Source of the DNA: Pedobacter soli
Lineage (GTDB): Bacteria; Bacteroidota; Bacteroidia; Sphingobacteriales; Sphingobacteriaceae
NCBI RefSeq assembly: GCF_900101435.1
Contig: NZ_FMZH01000013.1
Span: forward strand, 1 to 64,000
Direction: 5' to 3'
Length of the DNA: 64,000 nucleotides
The position numbers and the translations under genes were made by a program. The notes beneath the pieces were generated by a model, which was given only the letters and a program-made list of their open reading frames with translations, was not told the DNA's origin and made no database searches. The first letter of the stretch is position 1. The number at the start of each line of letters is the position of its first letter. Shown piece by piece: positions 45,274-54,278 of this stretch.

Positions 45274-47655
45274 ATGGTTAAATATGATTATACAGCTCTG
45301 AATGATAAAGAGTTCGAAGAGCTTGTTGGGGATCTCATGAACCGGGAGTACAACCTAGGTTTGCAGAGTTTTAAAAAAGGAAAGGATAAAGGGATTGACC
45401 TCCGTTACGCTTCAGAGGGTAATGAAAATGCAATAATTGTCCAGGTAAAACAGTATACATCGACCTTTAAAGTACTTTTTGCAAACTTAAAATCCAAAGA
45501 ATTTAAAAAGGTAAAAAAGCTTTCACCCGCACAATATTGGGTCGTAACCTGTTTGCCTTTAAGTGCGCAGGAAAAGGATCTAATTGCAACGCTTTTTGAT
45601 GGGTACATGACAAGCGCAGACTGCGTGCTGGGTTATGACGATCTCAACCGGCTGTTGCGAAAGTATAAAGATATTGAAAAGAGCTGGATCAAACTTTGGC
45701 TGACCAATACCACGGTGTTAAACAGGGTACTCAACAACGCCATTGCGGGCAGATCCGAGTTTTATCGGGAAAGGATTATTTCACGGATCAAACTTTATGT
45801 CAAGAGCCGCTCGCTGGCTGATGCAGGAGAGATGCTGAAAAAGAACAGGTTTTTGCTTATTTCCGGGCAGCCGGGAGTTGGAAAAACTACCCTTGCCGAC
45901 ATATTGACCTATGAGTTTTTGGCGCAGAAATTCCAGCTGGTTTATGTTGATAAAAATATTGAAGAGGCCGGCGATCTATTCGAGGGAGAAAACCGGGACT
46001 TAAAACAGCTGATCTATTTTGATGACTTTCTCGGGGCAAACCGATTAGAAATCGAGACCCTTCAGAGCAGTGAGAGTGCAATAGTGCGTTTTATAGACCG
46101 TGTGCAGGCATCAAAGAACAAATACATGATTTTAACCACCCGTACAACAGTGCTCCGGGATGCCCGGGAAAATTATGAAAAATTAAACAGGTCCAATATT
46201 GATTTGAGTAACCGTCAGCTTGTGCTTACCGATTATAGCACAGAAGATAAGGGACGGATACTCTATAATCACCTGTTTCATAGTTCAATTGAGGCGAACA
46301 GAAAAAAAGAAATCTTCCGCAATAAGAATTACTGGAAGATTATTGATCATAAAAATTATACCCCGCGTCTCATTGAGTTTTTTACTACTCGGTACAACCT
46401 GGAGGGAATCCCGGATGGGGTATATCTGGATTTCGTTATGCGAAACCTTCACAATCCCAAAGAAATCTGGCGGCATTCCTATACCAAGCAGCTACACGCT
46501 GAGGACAGGTTCCTAGTAGGCACGCTGTACAGTTTTGGCAATATGTTTCGCTATGAACATTACCATTTTGACTCATCGGTTGACCTGATTCCCCTCCGGC
46601 AAGGCTATGAAAGCCGCCTTCGTTACGAGGTAAAGGAAAACGGGTTTATCAGATCCAACGATTCTTTTAACGCCAGTTTGAAACGGCTACTTGATGGTTA
46701 TGTTCACAGCACTGTCGATAGGGACAAAAATACCCGGCTCAGTTTTATCAATCCATCCATCAATGATTTTTTAACGCACTATTTTAAAGGTAGCAGGGAA
46801 GAAGCCTGGAGGGTTATATATGGATGCTACTTTATACACCAGATCAAGTATTGTTACGAACAATTTATCAATTACCTTGATGGAGATCAGTATGACAGCG
46901 AATCGTTAAGCCTGGTTCAATATGCTACTGCGCGCGGAAACACCTTGTTGCCAACGGTACATATTGGGGCTTATAATGAAATGCCGGAAGAGAGCGCCTA
47001 TCACTGTGAAATGGCAGCGCTGCTTTTTAAGATCCGATATTCAGATGAGGTTTTGATTCACAATGCGCCTTTAATTGTTGAACATCTTGGCCAGATCATC
47101 TACGAACAGATTAACGGTACCTGCTATGATATGCTAGTGGAAATTTTTGATGAAGCCGATGAAGATAGTTTGGTCTATCAATTCATCTTGAACAATTGGG
47201 AGAAACTGATTATAAATCTTTGGCCCCATACTCGCCATGAGGATGAACTGGAAAAGATCGAAAGATTGTTCGCTAAATATGGTAAAAGTATGGCTGTGTT
47301 TATGTTTAGTGCTAAAAATCAAGAGATAGTAAAAGAAGTGCTGGCTGAATTTGTGCATGATGAAACTTCCACCTGGATATCACAGGATGAGGACGAACTG
47401 GAAGATGACGGTGATATTGGCGACCTGAAAGAAACGGTTAGAAAACGTCGAGCTGATATTTATGGGCGGTTTCACCTGAAGGATACCGATTATGATGAAT
47501 ATCATTATTTTGCTGATGTGAGTCTGGAGAGAAGTGCCGAAAGGCGCGCCTCCAGGGGCGCAGTTGTGAATCTGCCTGATAAAGTTAAGGATCAGGCGAA
47601 GCCTGCAGCGGATGAAGAGGCCAAAAGAATAGTAGATGAGTTATTTGTAACATAG
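45274..47655 (+). CDS. Nuclease-NTPase protein, REase plus nSTAND-type (copy 1)
   Basis: A 793-residue protein. The N-terminal Mrr-like PD-(D/E)XK domain (about 1-120) has FEELVGDLM, GKDKGIDLRY (about 34-43) and VQVKQY (about 54-59). It is followed by a STAND-type P-loop NTPase (about 155-400) with Walker A SGQPGVGKTT (about 198), Walker B LIYFDDFLGA (about 247) and LTTRTT. The C-terminal half is helical with no catalytic motif, and it ends in an acidic tail, DEEAKRIVDELF. The layout fits nSTAND3-like defence NTPases, where the NTPase senses an invader and the nuclease acts. It is a paralogue of the protein at 51852-54167. I chose the ATG at 45274; the frame extends 13 codons to a TTG. Confidence 0.85.
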   Translation: MVKYDYTALNDKEFEELVGDLMNREYNLGLQSFKKGKDKGIDLRYASEGNENAIIVQVKQYTSTFKVLFANLKSKEFKKVKKLSPAQYWVVTCLPLSAQEKDLIATLFDGYMTSADCVLGYDDLNRLLRKYKDIEKSWIKLWLTNTTVLNRVLNNAIAGRSEFYRERIISRIKLYVKSRSLADAGEMLKKNRFLLISGQPGVGKTTLADILTYEFLAQKFQLVYVDKNIEEAGDLFEGENRDLKQLIYFDDFLGANRLEIETLQSSESAIVRFIDRVQASKNKYMILTTRTTVLRDARENYEKLNRSNIDLSNRQLVLTDYSTEDKGRILYNHLFHSSIEANRKKEIFRNKNYWKIIDHKNYTPRLIEFFTTRYNLEGIPDGVYLDFVMRNLHNPKEIWRHSYTKQLHAEDRFLVGTLYSFGNMFRYEHYHFDSSVDLIPLRQGYESRLRYEVKENGFIRSNDSFNASLKRLLDGYVHSTVDRDKNTRLSFINPSINDFLTHYFKGSREEAWRVIYGCYFIHQIKYCYEQFINYLDGDQYDSESLSLVQYATARGNTLLPTVHIGAYNEMPEESAYHCEMAALLFKIRYSDEVLIHNAPLIVEHLGQIIYEQINGTCYDMLVEIFDEADEDSLVYQFILNNWEKLIINLWPHTRHEDELEKIERLFAKYGKSMAVFMFSAKNQEIVKEVLAEFVHDETSTWISQDEDELEDDGDIGDLKETVRKRRADIYGRFHLKDTDYDEYHYFADVSLERSAERRASRGAVVNLPDKVKDQAKPAADEEAKRIVDELFVT

Positions 47656-47831
47656 CTCAGGCCAAAAAGTCGAAAAGATGATCTAATAGCAATCTATTGT
47701 GTTCGGCCGATAAATTTTTTACGTGTTATAACTTTTTTATAGTATAGCGCTAGTTTTTAAGCGACAAGCCTAAAATGTAGCGTATTTGGTTTGAATGTCG
47801 ATTTCGATAACATATGCTTTTTTTAGTATAA

Positions 47832-48155
47832 CTATAAGGTTTGATCCCGAATGTTCAGCGTAAAATGCCTTTTCATATTGATCCGGATTGTTTTGTGCTG
47901 TAGCCTGGCCATAGCATCTTTATTTTCCGCGATCACGCTGGCAAGGTCCCGGGCAACAGCACTGCCGGAAATATCATTTACAGCCTTGCCGCCCACAAGC
48001 ACAAGATTGAATGAGTAATCCTTGCGGTTTCCTGCTTCATTGAAAAGGCTTTCATGGAGCTGGATAGAACAAGCGGTAGTGCAGTGTTCACTTAAATCGA
48101 GTATGTCTGCAAGTCGTTTTTTCCAGATCGGAAAATATAGTTGTTCGTCCCCCAT
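47832..48155 (-). CDS. Hypothetical protein, 107 residues
   Basis: A small soluble protein with an ATG start, not recognised. It has a mixed alpha/beta pattern (YSFNLVLVGGKAVNDI, RDLASVIAENKDAMARLQHK) and ends in a basic segment. It stands alone, antisense to its neighbours, between the first NTPase gene and a plus-strand gene. The real existence of the gene is moderately likely from its codon pattern. Confidence 0.5.
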   Translation of the reverse strand: MGDEQLYFPIWKKRLADILDLSEHCTTACSIQLHESLFNEAGNRKDYSFNLVLVGGKAVNDISGSAVARDLASVIAENKDAMARLQHKTIRINMKRHFTLNIRDQTL

Positions 48156-48359
48156 ATGGTATTTTCTATTTTTTGCTAATTTACATTTATCTGTTTATCA
48201 AACAAATAGTTATATTTTCTTTAAACGCTGTAATTCAGTCAGTACTGTAAAGTTTTGATCGTTTCAATATACCTGACTTTGGTATTGTTGGTTTGCCCAG
48301 GTTTAGAAAAAGCATCGTTATATTTGTGGAAACGGGCAATCTAAAACAGCCTTATAACT

Positions 48360-48836
48360 ATGAATTGTACTTTTAACGATAACAATGGTCATCAGATCAG
48401 CGCAAGCGTTTACTTTGATTTCGAGGGAGAAGATACCCTAGCGGTTTTTGAGTGTGAGGTTAACCTGGAGATTAATTGGGATATTGATCTCATTGTGCTG
48501 CGGTACCATCGTACAGGAATCACCATTAATACTGGCAGGGGAAACGACATTCCTTTGGATAATGTCATCGGCAAACAGCTTTTGGAGCTGGCAACTCCGG
48601 GGCTGAAGATAGCGCTTTACAAACATCTGCCGGAGGCACAAAAGCAGCAGATTATTAATCTTGGCAAAGCCCAGTTCGACAAAGTAACGCCGATTACTTT
48701 ACAGGAAAAAACTGAATTTGAACTTACAGTGTTGTACTTGGAAGATAGTTATCTTGTCCGGTTTATTAAGAGTAGCGGTTCGACACCAAACGATATGGAA
48801 TGGGAGATAGACCATATTGAACGGAGATCGCTGTAG
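48360..48836 (+). CDS. Hypothetical protein, 158 residues
   Basis: A soluble beta-rich protein (SASVYFDFEGEDTLAVFECEV, here only its opening is quoted) with a helical middle (GLKIALYKHLPEAQKQQI) and a C-terminal beta part ending WEIDHIERRSL. No signal peptide, no membrane segment, no family recognised. It is preceded by a 200-bp AT-rich spacer that may hold its promoter and converges on the DUF4238 gene. Confidence 0.6.
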   Translation: MNCTFNDNNGHQISASVYFDFEGEDTLAVFECEVNLEINWDIDLIVLRYHRTGITINTGRGNDIPLDNVIGKQLLELATPGLKIALYKHLPEAQKQQIINLGKAQFDKVTPITLQEKTEFELTVLYLEDSYLVRFIKSSGSTPNDMEWEIDHIERRSL

Positions 48837-48891
48837 TGACAGTGTAGCAACAGTATAATTCTGGCAGGAAGATTAAATAAGCCTGCAATTA

Positions 48892-49809
48892 TCAACCTGT
48901 TCTGTGACGCTCGCGGTTCTCCAGTCCTAAGTTGGGATCATGGGTAATCATTTCCCTGGCCAGTTCAAAATCAGCATTTTTTGAAAACAGGCGACGATAG
49001 GAACCTTTGACTTGGAAGGAATTATAGTGGATGATGTGCTGTGGGTCTTTAAGCACTAAGACTTCATTTTCGTACTGTTCCACGTCTTTGAAATGGGTTC
49101 GTTCCAGAAAAGCAATCAGATATCCGGGGGATAAGGGGAACATGATTTCTATGCCTTTTGAGCGAAATCCGGAATTAGAACGCACCTCGTTATTGAGGTT
49201 GCTTTTTTTAGCAACCGGATTATCCGAGGTGATTAAGGGCATATCGCTGACATTCTTGAAGATCAAACAGATGTGGGACATCAGGATACCGGTAAGCTGC
49301 GCCGCGAATTTATTATCTGGTAAAAGCTGACTGTTGTGGATAAACCTGGTTTCATCCGGTCCGATATTGAAGCCCAATTGATCAATCTGTTCAGCACTGA
49401 GCCAACCGCTGTGCTGAAATTTTTGCTTCATCATCCCAAATAGCTGTTCCATACTTTGGCGCTGTTCCTTGGTGCGTATCGCCTGTAATGCTACGTACCT
49501 GCAGATATGAAGTTTGGTATCTTCATCGATCGCCCGGATTTTTCTACTTTCCATCCCCTCAATAAGGTTTTGGAGCAGGGTGGAAAAGCTGGTCTCGATG
49601 TCTCCAAGAGTCTTTTCGATAAACTGTTTCCCGAATTTGTGGTCAATGTGCTCCTGATCGTAAAACTGGCCCTCGACACCAATGTTTATTGGATTGGTGC
49701 AGTAGGTGTGAAAATCGGTCTTATCAAATACGTAGACCTGTGATTGCTCATTACTGAATCCCTTCAAATAAAACAGGGGCACATAATGCTGTCTTTTAAC
49801 TCTGGACAT
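48892..49809 (-). CDS. DUF4238 family protein
   Basis: A 305-residue protein with the DUF4238 hallmarks: QHYVPLFYLKGFS near residues 7-19, VYVFDK, then the E..L..IE helix, and MPLITSDNPVAKK near 190, followed by FPLSPGYLIAF. The function of DUF4238 is not known to me; the HYVP and SDNP motifs look like an active or binding site. I chose the ATG at 49809; the frame runs two codons further to a TTG. It lies 9 bp downstream of the beta-helix membrane protein, so the pair forms an operon read leftward. Confidence 0.85.
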   Translation of the reverse strand: MSRVKRQHYVPLFYLKGFSNEQSQVYVFDKTDFHTYCTNPINIGVEGQFYDQEHIDHKFGKQFIEKTLGDIETSFSTLLQNLIEGMESRKIRAIDEDTKLHICRYVALQAIRTKEQRQSMEQLFGMMKQKFQHSGWLSAEQIDQLGFNIGPDETRFIHNSQLLPDNKFAAQLTGILMSHICLIFKNVSDMPLITSDNPVAKKSNLNNEVRSNSGFRSKGIEIMFPLSPGYLIAFLERTHFKDVEQYENEVLVLKDPQHIIHYNSFQVKGSYRRLFSKNADFELAREMITHDPNLGLENRERHRTG

Positions 49810-49818
49810 GATCAATCA

Positions 49819-51669
49819 TTATTTGCTGAATTTCCGGAAAGCACTCACCATCTGGAAGATAAAATAGGAGACAACAATCCTGCTGAGGAGGTCGAAAGCA
49901 TAAATGATCGAAGGAAAGTCATCGATATTATCGCTTAAGTCTTTGATGCGATGGGTAGGGTTTAACAGAACGACCCACATCACTATATTGTCCCATAATA
50001 CTTTCAGGTTAACGGGCAGGTCGTTCCATGAGGTCGCAAAATGAGTGTAATCGAGTTTAGAAGAAGCGTAAAACCCCACCGGAATATAACTGAGCGCGGA
50101 AAAAACCAACAGTCCGGTCAGTGCACGGAGCCAGCTCTGCCCATAATTATTGCTGCCACTGCTCCAAAGGATTAAGTACTCACTCCATTGCCTCGGCCGT
50201 TGTACGGCAACAGCCTGTTTATAATAATGCATTTCATGGCGTTGGAATTCAAGCGAGAGGGGCATGTCACCCTGTTTTTGGGAGGCGAATTTCAACTGAC
50301 GGTAGACTTCCCGCACCGAGCTGAATGCCCGGTAAAGGTTATTGCGTGCATACTCGATTTCATAGTGTTTACGCTGCTTTTTTGCTTTTTTAAGTTCCAG
50401 TTTGTTGGTTGTTATCCGGCGGTTCTCCAGCTGAAGCGGACTGAACCAGGTGACGTTCGAACTGGAGATATCTGTCAGTATCACATTATGCAGATCGATG
50501 AGATCAAAACTGCTGAAATTACACTGAAAAAACAATGCTTTACCCAGGTTGGTATTGGACATTACAATGGCTGAACTTCTGGTGAGGATAGGTTCCTGGT
50601 CGTCCTGCCATTGCAAACGGGATGCCCTCAGGCCTGAAAAAATAATCCCGCCCTGATTGGTCGTCTCACAGATGGTCAGTTCGTTTACGGCTACATTGGT
50701 AAAACTGATATTGGCGCTGTTGTTATAACCCTGCATGAATACTTTGCCCACATCCAGGTCGCTGAAATTGATATTGCCAGAAAGATTGGGGGTCAGTTCA
50801 ATGATGATCATCCTGACCGGTGAAACCCGTCGTTTATCACCCTGGGTACCTTTGATGAAAAGTCCGGAGAAAAATTTACAGCTGTCAATGGAATATTGAT
50901 AGATCCCTTGTTGGAAAGCGGCCCCTCTGGTGCTGTAATCAATGAAAAAGCCCTTCTCAAATTGGCTGCCGAATAAGCGTAAACCTCCTTTGGTAGTTTC
51001 CACTGCCGTGAAATGAACCTCTCCACGAATCAGGCCGTCCAGAAAGATGATATTCATCCTGGCAATATTATAATCCAGTTCCAGCCCCATAGAGAAAACA
51101 TTTGAACCACTGAACATCAGGTTTTCGGCGCTACAGTATTCAATTACCACAGCACGTTGCAAGTTTGACGAGATCAGATGTATATCTCCCTGGCTCTGGC
51201 ACTCAGAAATCCTGAGGTGATCTTCCAGTGTACATTTTTCAAGCCGGATTCCTTCATGGCTGGTATGGCTTTTTCTGACCGTCAGCTCTTTTGTGAATTT
51301 ACAGCCGTAAAATACCAGTGCCTGCCGTAAACTACATCCGTCTATTTCCACCCGTCCGTGAAACGTGCAATTCTTGAACAGGATACTGGTATTCTCCGGC
51401 CAAAGGGTATCATCGAAGTGTTTGACCACAACGGCTTCCAGATGTAAGCCCTCCAAAAAGTTGCAGTCCTCGAATAGTATGCCTATGCCGAGATCTGCCC
51501 TGTTAAAATGGAGCAGGCTGGTGAATTCCCCTCGTCTGATGTGGACATATTTAGCCTTGTAGTCACCTGGATTGATTTCTAAAAAATCAATACGGATGTC
51601 CTCGATCAGTGGGCTAGTGCCGGATTGTAAGAATTGTGCTTTTAAGTCAAAAAAAGTATCAGCAGGCAT
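49819..51669 (-). CDS. Beta-helix protein with C-terminal membrane (channel-like) region
   Basis: A 616-residue protein. Residues about 40-420 are degenerate repeats of about 20-25 residues with short strands ending in C, F or N (FEDCNFLEGLHLEAV, FKNCTFHGRVEIDGC, FYGCKFTKELTVRK), as in right-handed beta-helices and pentapeptide-like proteins. A charged helical linker follows (about 420-490, KKAKKQRKHYEIEYARNN), then membrane segments at about 513-535 and 588-610 with a hydrophobic, W-rich stretch between (about 553-573). It ends ISRI-like SYFIFQMVSAFRKF, as in pentapeptide-linked small channels. No signal peptide. Probably a membrane sensor-effector paired with DUF4238. No pore motif proven. 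Confidence 0.75.
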   Translation of the reverse strand: MPADTFFDLKAQFLQSGTSPLIEDIRIDFLEINPGDYKAKYVHIRRGEFTSLLHFNRADLGIGILFEDCNFLEGLHLEAVVVKHFDDTLWPENTSILFKNCTFHGRVEIDGCSLRQALVFYGCKFTKELTVRKSHTSHEGIRLEKCTLEDHLRISECQSQGDIHLISSNLQRAVVIEYCSAENLMFSGSNVFSMGLELDYNIARMNIIFLDGLIRGEVHFTAVETTKGGLRLFGSQFEKGFFIDYSTRGAAFQQGIYQYSIDSCKFFSGLFIKGTQGDKRRVSPVRMIIIELTPNLSGNINFSDLDVGKVFMQGYNNSANISFTNVAVNELTICETTNQGGIIFSGLRASRLQWQDDQEPILTRSSAIVMSNTNLGKALFFQCNFSSFDLIDLHNVILTDISSSNVTWFSPLQLENRRITTNKLELKKAKKQRKHYEIEYARNNLYRAFSSVREVYRQLKFASQKQGDMPLSLEFQRHEMHYYKQAVAVQRPRQWSEYLILWSSGSNNYGQSWLRALTGLLVFSALSYIPVGFYASSKLDYTHFATSWNDLPVNLKVLWDNIVMWVVLLNPTHRIKDLSDNIDDFPSIIYAFDLLSRIVVSYFIFQMVSAFRKFSK

Positions 51670-51851
51670 GAGCGTTGGTTATGATGCTAAGTTATTCAAA
51701 ATTGAGCTGAAGTTGAAACAGGTAGCAGATCGATTTGTGGCAGTAGCAATTTGATAGCTGGCCATATGTTAAAAATAACGCGAAACCGTTTGACCTGGAG
51801 TTACATTAGGGATAATGATATTATTTAATTGGCATCACTTAAATCCAAAAT

Positions 51852-54167
51852 CTATTCCAATGAGCGGAACATATTCTCGATCTGATCAGACTCGCTCATC
51901 CCCCTTACAGGGGATGCTGAAACATCTCTGCGCGCTGCGTAGGTTTTGAAATCAGCATAATTATATTTATAGTCAAATCCCCCTGGATAATCATCCCAAT
52001 ATTCATCATTTTCCCTCTGCTGTTGCTCATATTGCAGTTTTTCGATCCGCTTTTCCAGTTCGTACACCGCCTCGCCAGCATAGACCTCATAGCCATTTTC
52101 AAGTTCTTTGAGTTCAGCTATCTTTTCCTTCAAGAACTCGATATCCTCTGATGAGGTATCTGTTTTTTCTTCAATAATGGGTGCAAAAATCTGTTGGTAG
52201 GCATCCTCATCCGCCTCGCGGTATTTGGCGAATGCATCTGGAAATGCATCTTCCAGGTTTCTCAGCACGGCCAGATCATCATCATAGCAGATCAATGGGG
52301 TGAGGTTGTCCAGAATGATTGCAAGATCAATTGCATCATGCTCGTCATAAACGTCGCTAATTACCCTGGCAAACTCATTCAGGGAACTATTGTGGATGTG
52401 TTCTGAATACAAAAGTGGCCTGATCGTTTCCTTAATAAAGTGGTAAACCCGGTCTCCCTTTTCATACTTCAGGTGGATGTTCATCCAGTGGAGTTTGGAC
52501 GCTATTAAATTGTCTGCATGGATTTCCTTGTCAAAATAGAAGGTCCTAGGCGCGAGCAGCATATCAAAATCACGAATGAGACGTGTTTCCAGTACAGCTT
52601 TAACCTCATCAGATACATTGAGTCTGTTTTTGGAAAAACTACCTTTCGTCGAAAAGAATTCTACCATTGCCCTGAGCTGTTGCCCGGCACTGATCAGTTG
52701 GATCTGAATGTGTTCATCAGCCTGGAGGTAGGCTACCAGGAAGTCATTGATAGATGGGTTATGGAAGCGCAGGAAGACGGTTTGTTTGTGCCTGTGGACC
52801 ATGATAAATGAATTATCGAGTTCCTTGATTGCGCGTTTAAATTCCGAACGGCTCATCTTTCCGTTTTTGGAAAACTGGGCTGTGTAGATTTGCACCTGTG
52901 AGAAAACCTGTTCATACTCGGGATTGGTATCAGCGATGAGCAGGCACAAAAGCACAGCCCGGCATTCTTCGCTGATCTGATATTCAAATGCGTGTTCCCA
53001 GACTTTGAACGGGCTTTCAAAAACCTCGAGCATAGCTGTAGGGAACTCTTTTGGCGAATACTTTTCCCAAAGCCGGCTATTAGCGACGTACTCGATGATC
53101 CGGGGATTATAATTGTCGTGGTTAATAAAACTCATCAGATAATCCTGGCGTATGATCTCTGAAATATACGCGTAAGGAATCTGATGAAAGAACAGGTGGT
53201 TATACAGGATCCGTGCCCTGACCATTGTGGTATATTTGGAAAGGTCCAGTATGGTTTTGACAAAGGCCACCTGGTCAAACTTTTCGAAAATCACGCTTGC
53301 CTGCATGAGGATATATTCCCTGGTGGTAAAAATCAGCAGTTTATCCGGTGCCTGCTGGATACGGGCAATGAACTTCAGGATCTGCTTTTCCTCATTGGTG
53401 CCGATATTTCGCTCCAGAAAGTTGCTGCCCAAAAAGTCATCAAAGAGAAAGATCTGTTTACGGCCTTCCCGGTAGCTGCGGAAGCCTTCAGCGATCCCTT
53501 CCGAGATGTAGATAAACTCTTCATAACCCCTGGCCAATGCATCAAATATTAATACTTCTGCCAGGGTGGTTTTTCCGATCCCAGGTATGCCCGAGATGAT
53601 CACATACCGGTTTTCGGCAAGGATTTTACTGGCTTCCGGAAAACTATCGTTCTGCACATAGATATTGACTTTTGAGCGGATATCCTCCAGCGCAAAGCTG
53701 GATTGGTTGATGATCTGGCTACCCAGGATCTTTTCAAGCACAGTGGTGCTGGAAAGCCAGAGTTTGAAGTTGGCTTTTTCGACCTTTGGATATTGTGTTA
53801 ACAGGTTGTTGAGGTCTTCACGACCAAAGATATCTTCAGGTCCCAGGATATAAGGAGAAAAAAGCTCGGCGATCTTCCGCTTCCTTTCCGGCAACATCGA
53901 GACAGAGGTCACCAGTATATACCGTTTGGGAGCAAGTTTTTCCACTGTTTTGATTTCCTTTTTCAGCGCCTGCAAAAGCACGGAAAAATCAGTGTATCGC
54001 TTGCACTGAATGACAAGTCCGCTTCCTTTAGCGTACCTAAGATCAATCCCACTATCTTTTCCCTGTCCGAATGATTCCAGCTGTACCCCAAGGTGGAGTT
54101 GCAGGACATCTCTGGTAAGTACTTCAAATTCAATAGGGGATAAATTAAGGAAATCGTAGTCGAGCAT
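51852..54167 (-). CDS. Nuclease-NTPase protein, REase plus nSTAND-type (copy 2)
   Basis: A 771-residue paralogue of the protein at 45274-47655. N-terminal Mrr-like nuclease: FEVLTRDVLQLHLG, GKDSGIDLRY (about 36-45) and IQCKRY (about 52-57). NTPase: Walker A SGIPGIGKTT (about 191), Walker B IFLFDDFLGS (about 243), and FTTREY. The helical C-terminal half contains FHNPSINDFLVAYL, matching FINPSINDFLTHYF in copy 1, then a long Glu/Lys coiled coil (about 675-720) and the tail ESDQIENMFRSLE. Both Walker and nuclease residues look intact. Divergent from the 467-residue gene at 54279 with a 111-bp gap. The two copies are clearly different in sequence, so not a recent duplication. Confidence 0.87.
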   Translation of the reverse strand: MLDYDFLNLSPIEFEVLTRDVLQLHLGVQLESFGQGKDSGIDLRYAKGSGLVIQCKRYTDFSVLLQALKKEIKTVEKLAPKRYILVTSVSMLPERKRKIAELFSPYILGPEDIFGREDLNNLLTQYPKVEKANFKLWLSSTTVLEKILGSQIINQSSFALEDIRSKVNIYVQNDSFPEASKILAENRYVIISGIPGIGKTTLAEVLIFDALARGYEEFIYISEGIAEGFRSYREGRKQIFLFDDFLGSNFLERNIGTNEEKQILKFIARIQQAPDKLLIFTTREYILMQASVIFEKFDQVAFVKTILDLSKYTTMVRARILYNHLFFHQIPYAYISEIIRQDYLMSFINHDNYNPRIIEYVANSRLWEKYSPKEFPTAMLEVFESPFKVWEHAFEYQISEECRAVLLCLLIADTNPEYEQVFSQVQIYTAQFSKNGKMSRSEFKRAIKELDNSFIMVHRHKQTVFLRFHNPSINDFLVAYLQADEHIQIQLISAGQQLRAMVEFFSTKGSFSKNRLNVSDEVKAVLETRLIRDFDMLLAPRTFYFDKEIHADNLIASKLHWMNIHLKYEKGDRVYHFIKETIRPLLYSEHIHNSSLNEFARVISDVYDEHDAIDLAIILDNLTPLICYDDDLAVLRNLEDAFPDAFAKYREADEDAYQQIFAPIIEEKTDTSSEDIEFLKEKIAELKELENGYEVYAGEAVYELEKRIEKLQYEQQQRENDEYWDDYPGGFDYKYNYADFKTYAARRDVSASPVRGMSESDQIENMFRSLE

Positions 54168-54278
54168 TATTATTTTTTTTATCTCTGGAAACTGTCTTTG
54201 GTTAAGCCACTAATCTAAGCATTTTAGATTGTTTACCAGTAGAAGGGAATGATGTTTAAACCCTTTGGATAGACCTTT

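Noticed and set aside
49744..49938. Plus-strand frames antisense to the DUF4238 and beta-helix genes
   Set aside because: Shadows of the two minus-strand genes, which have clear family features.
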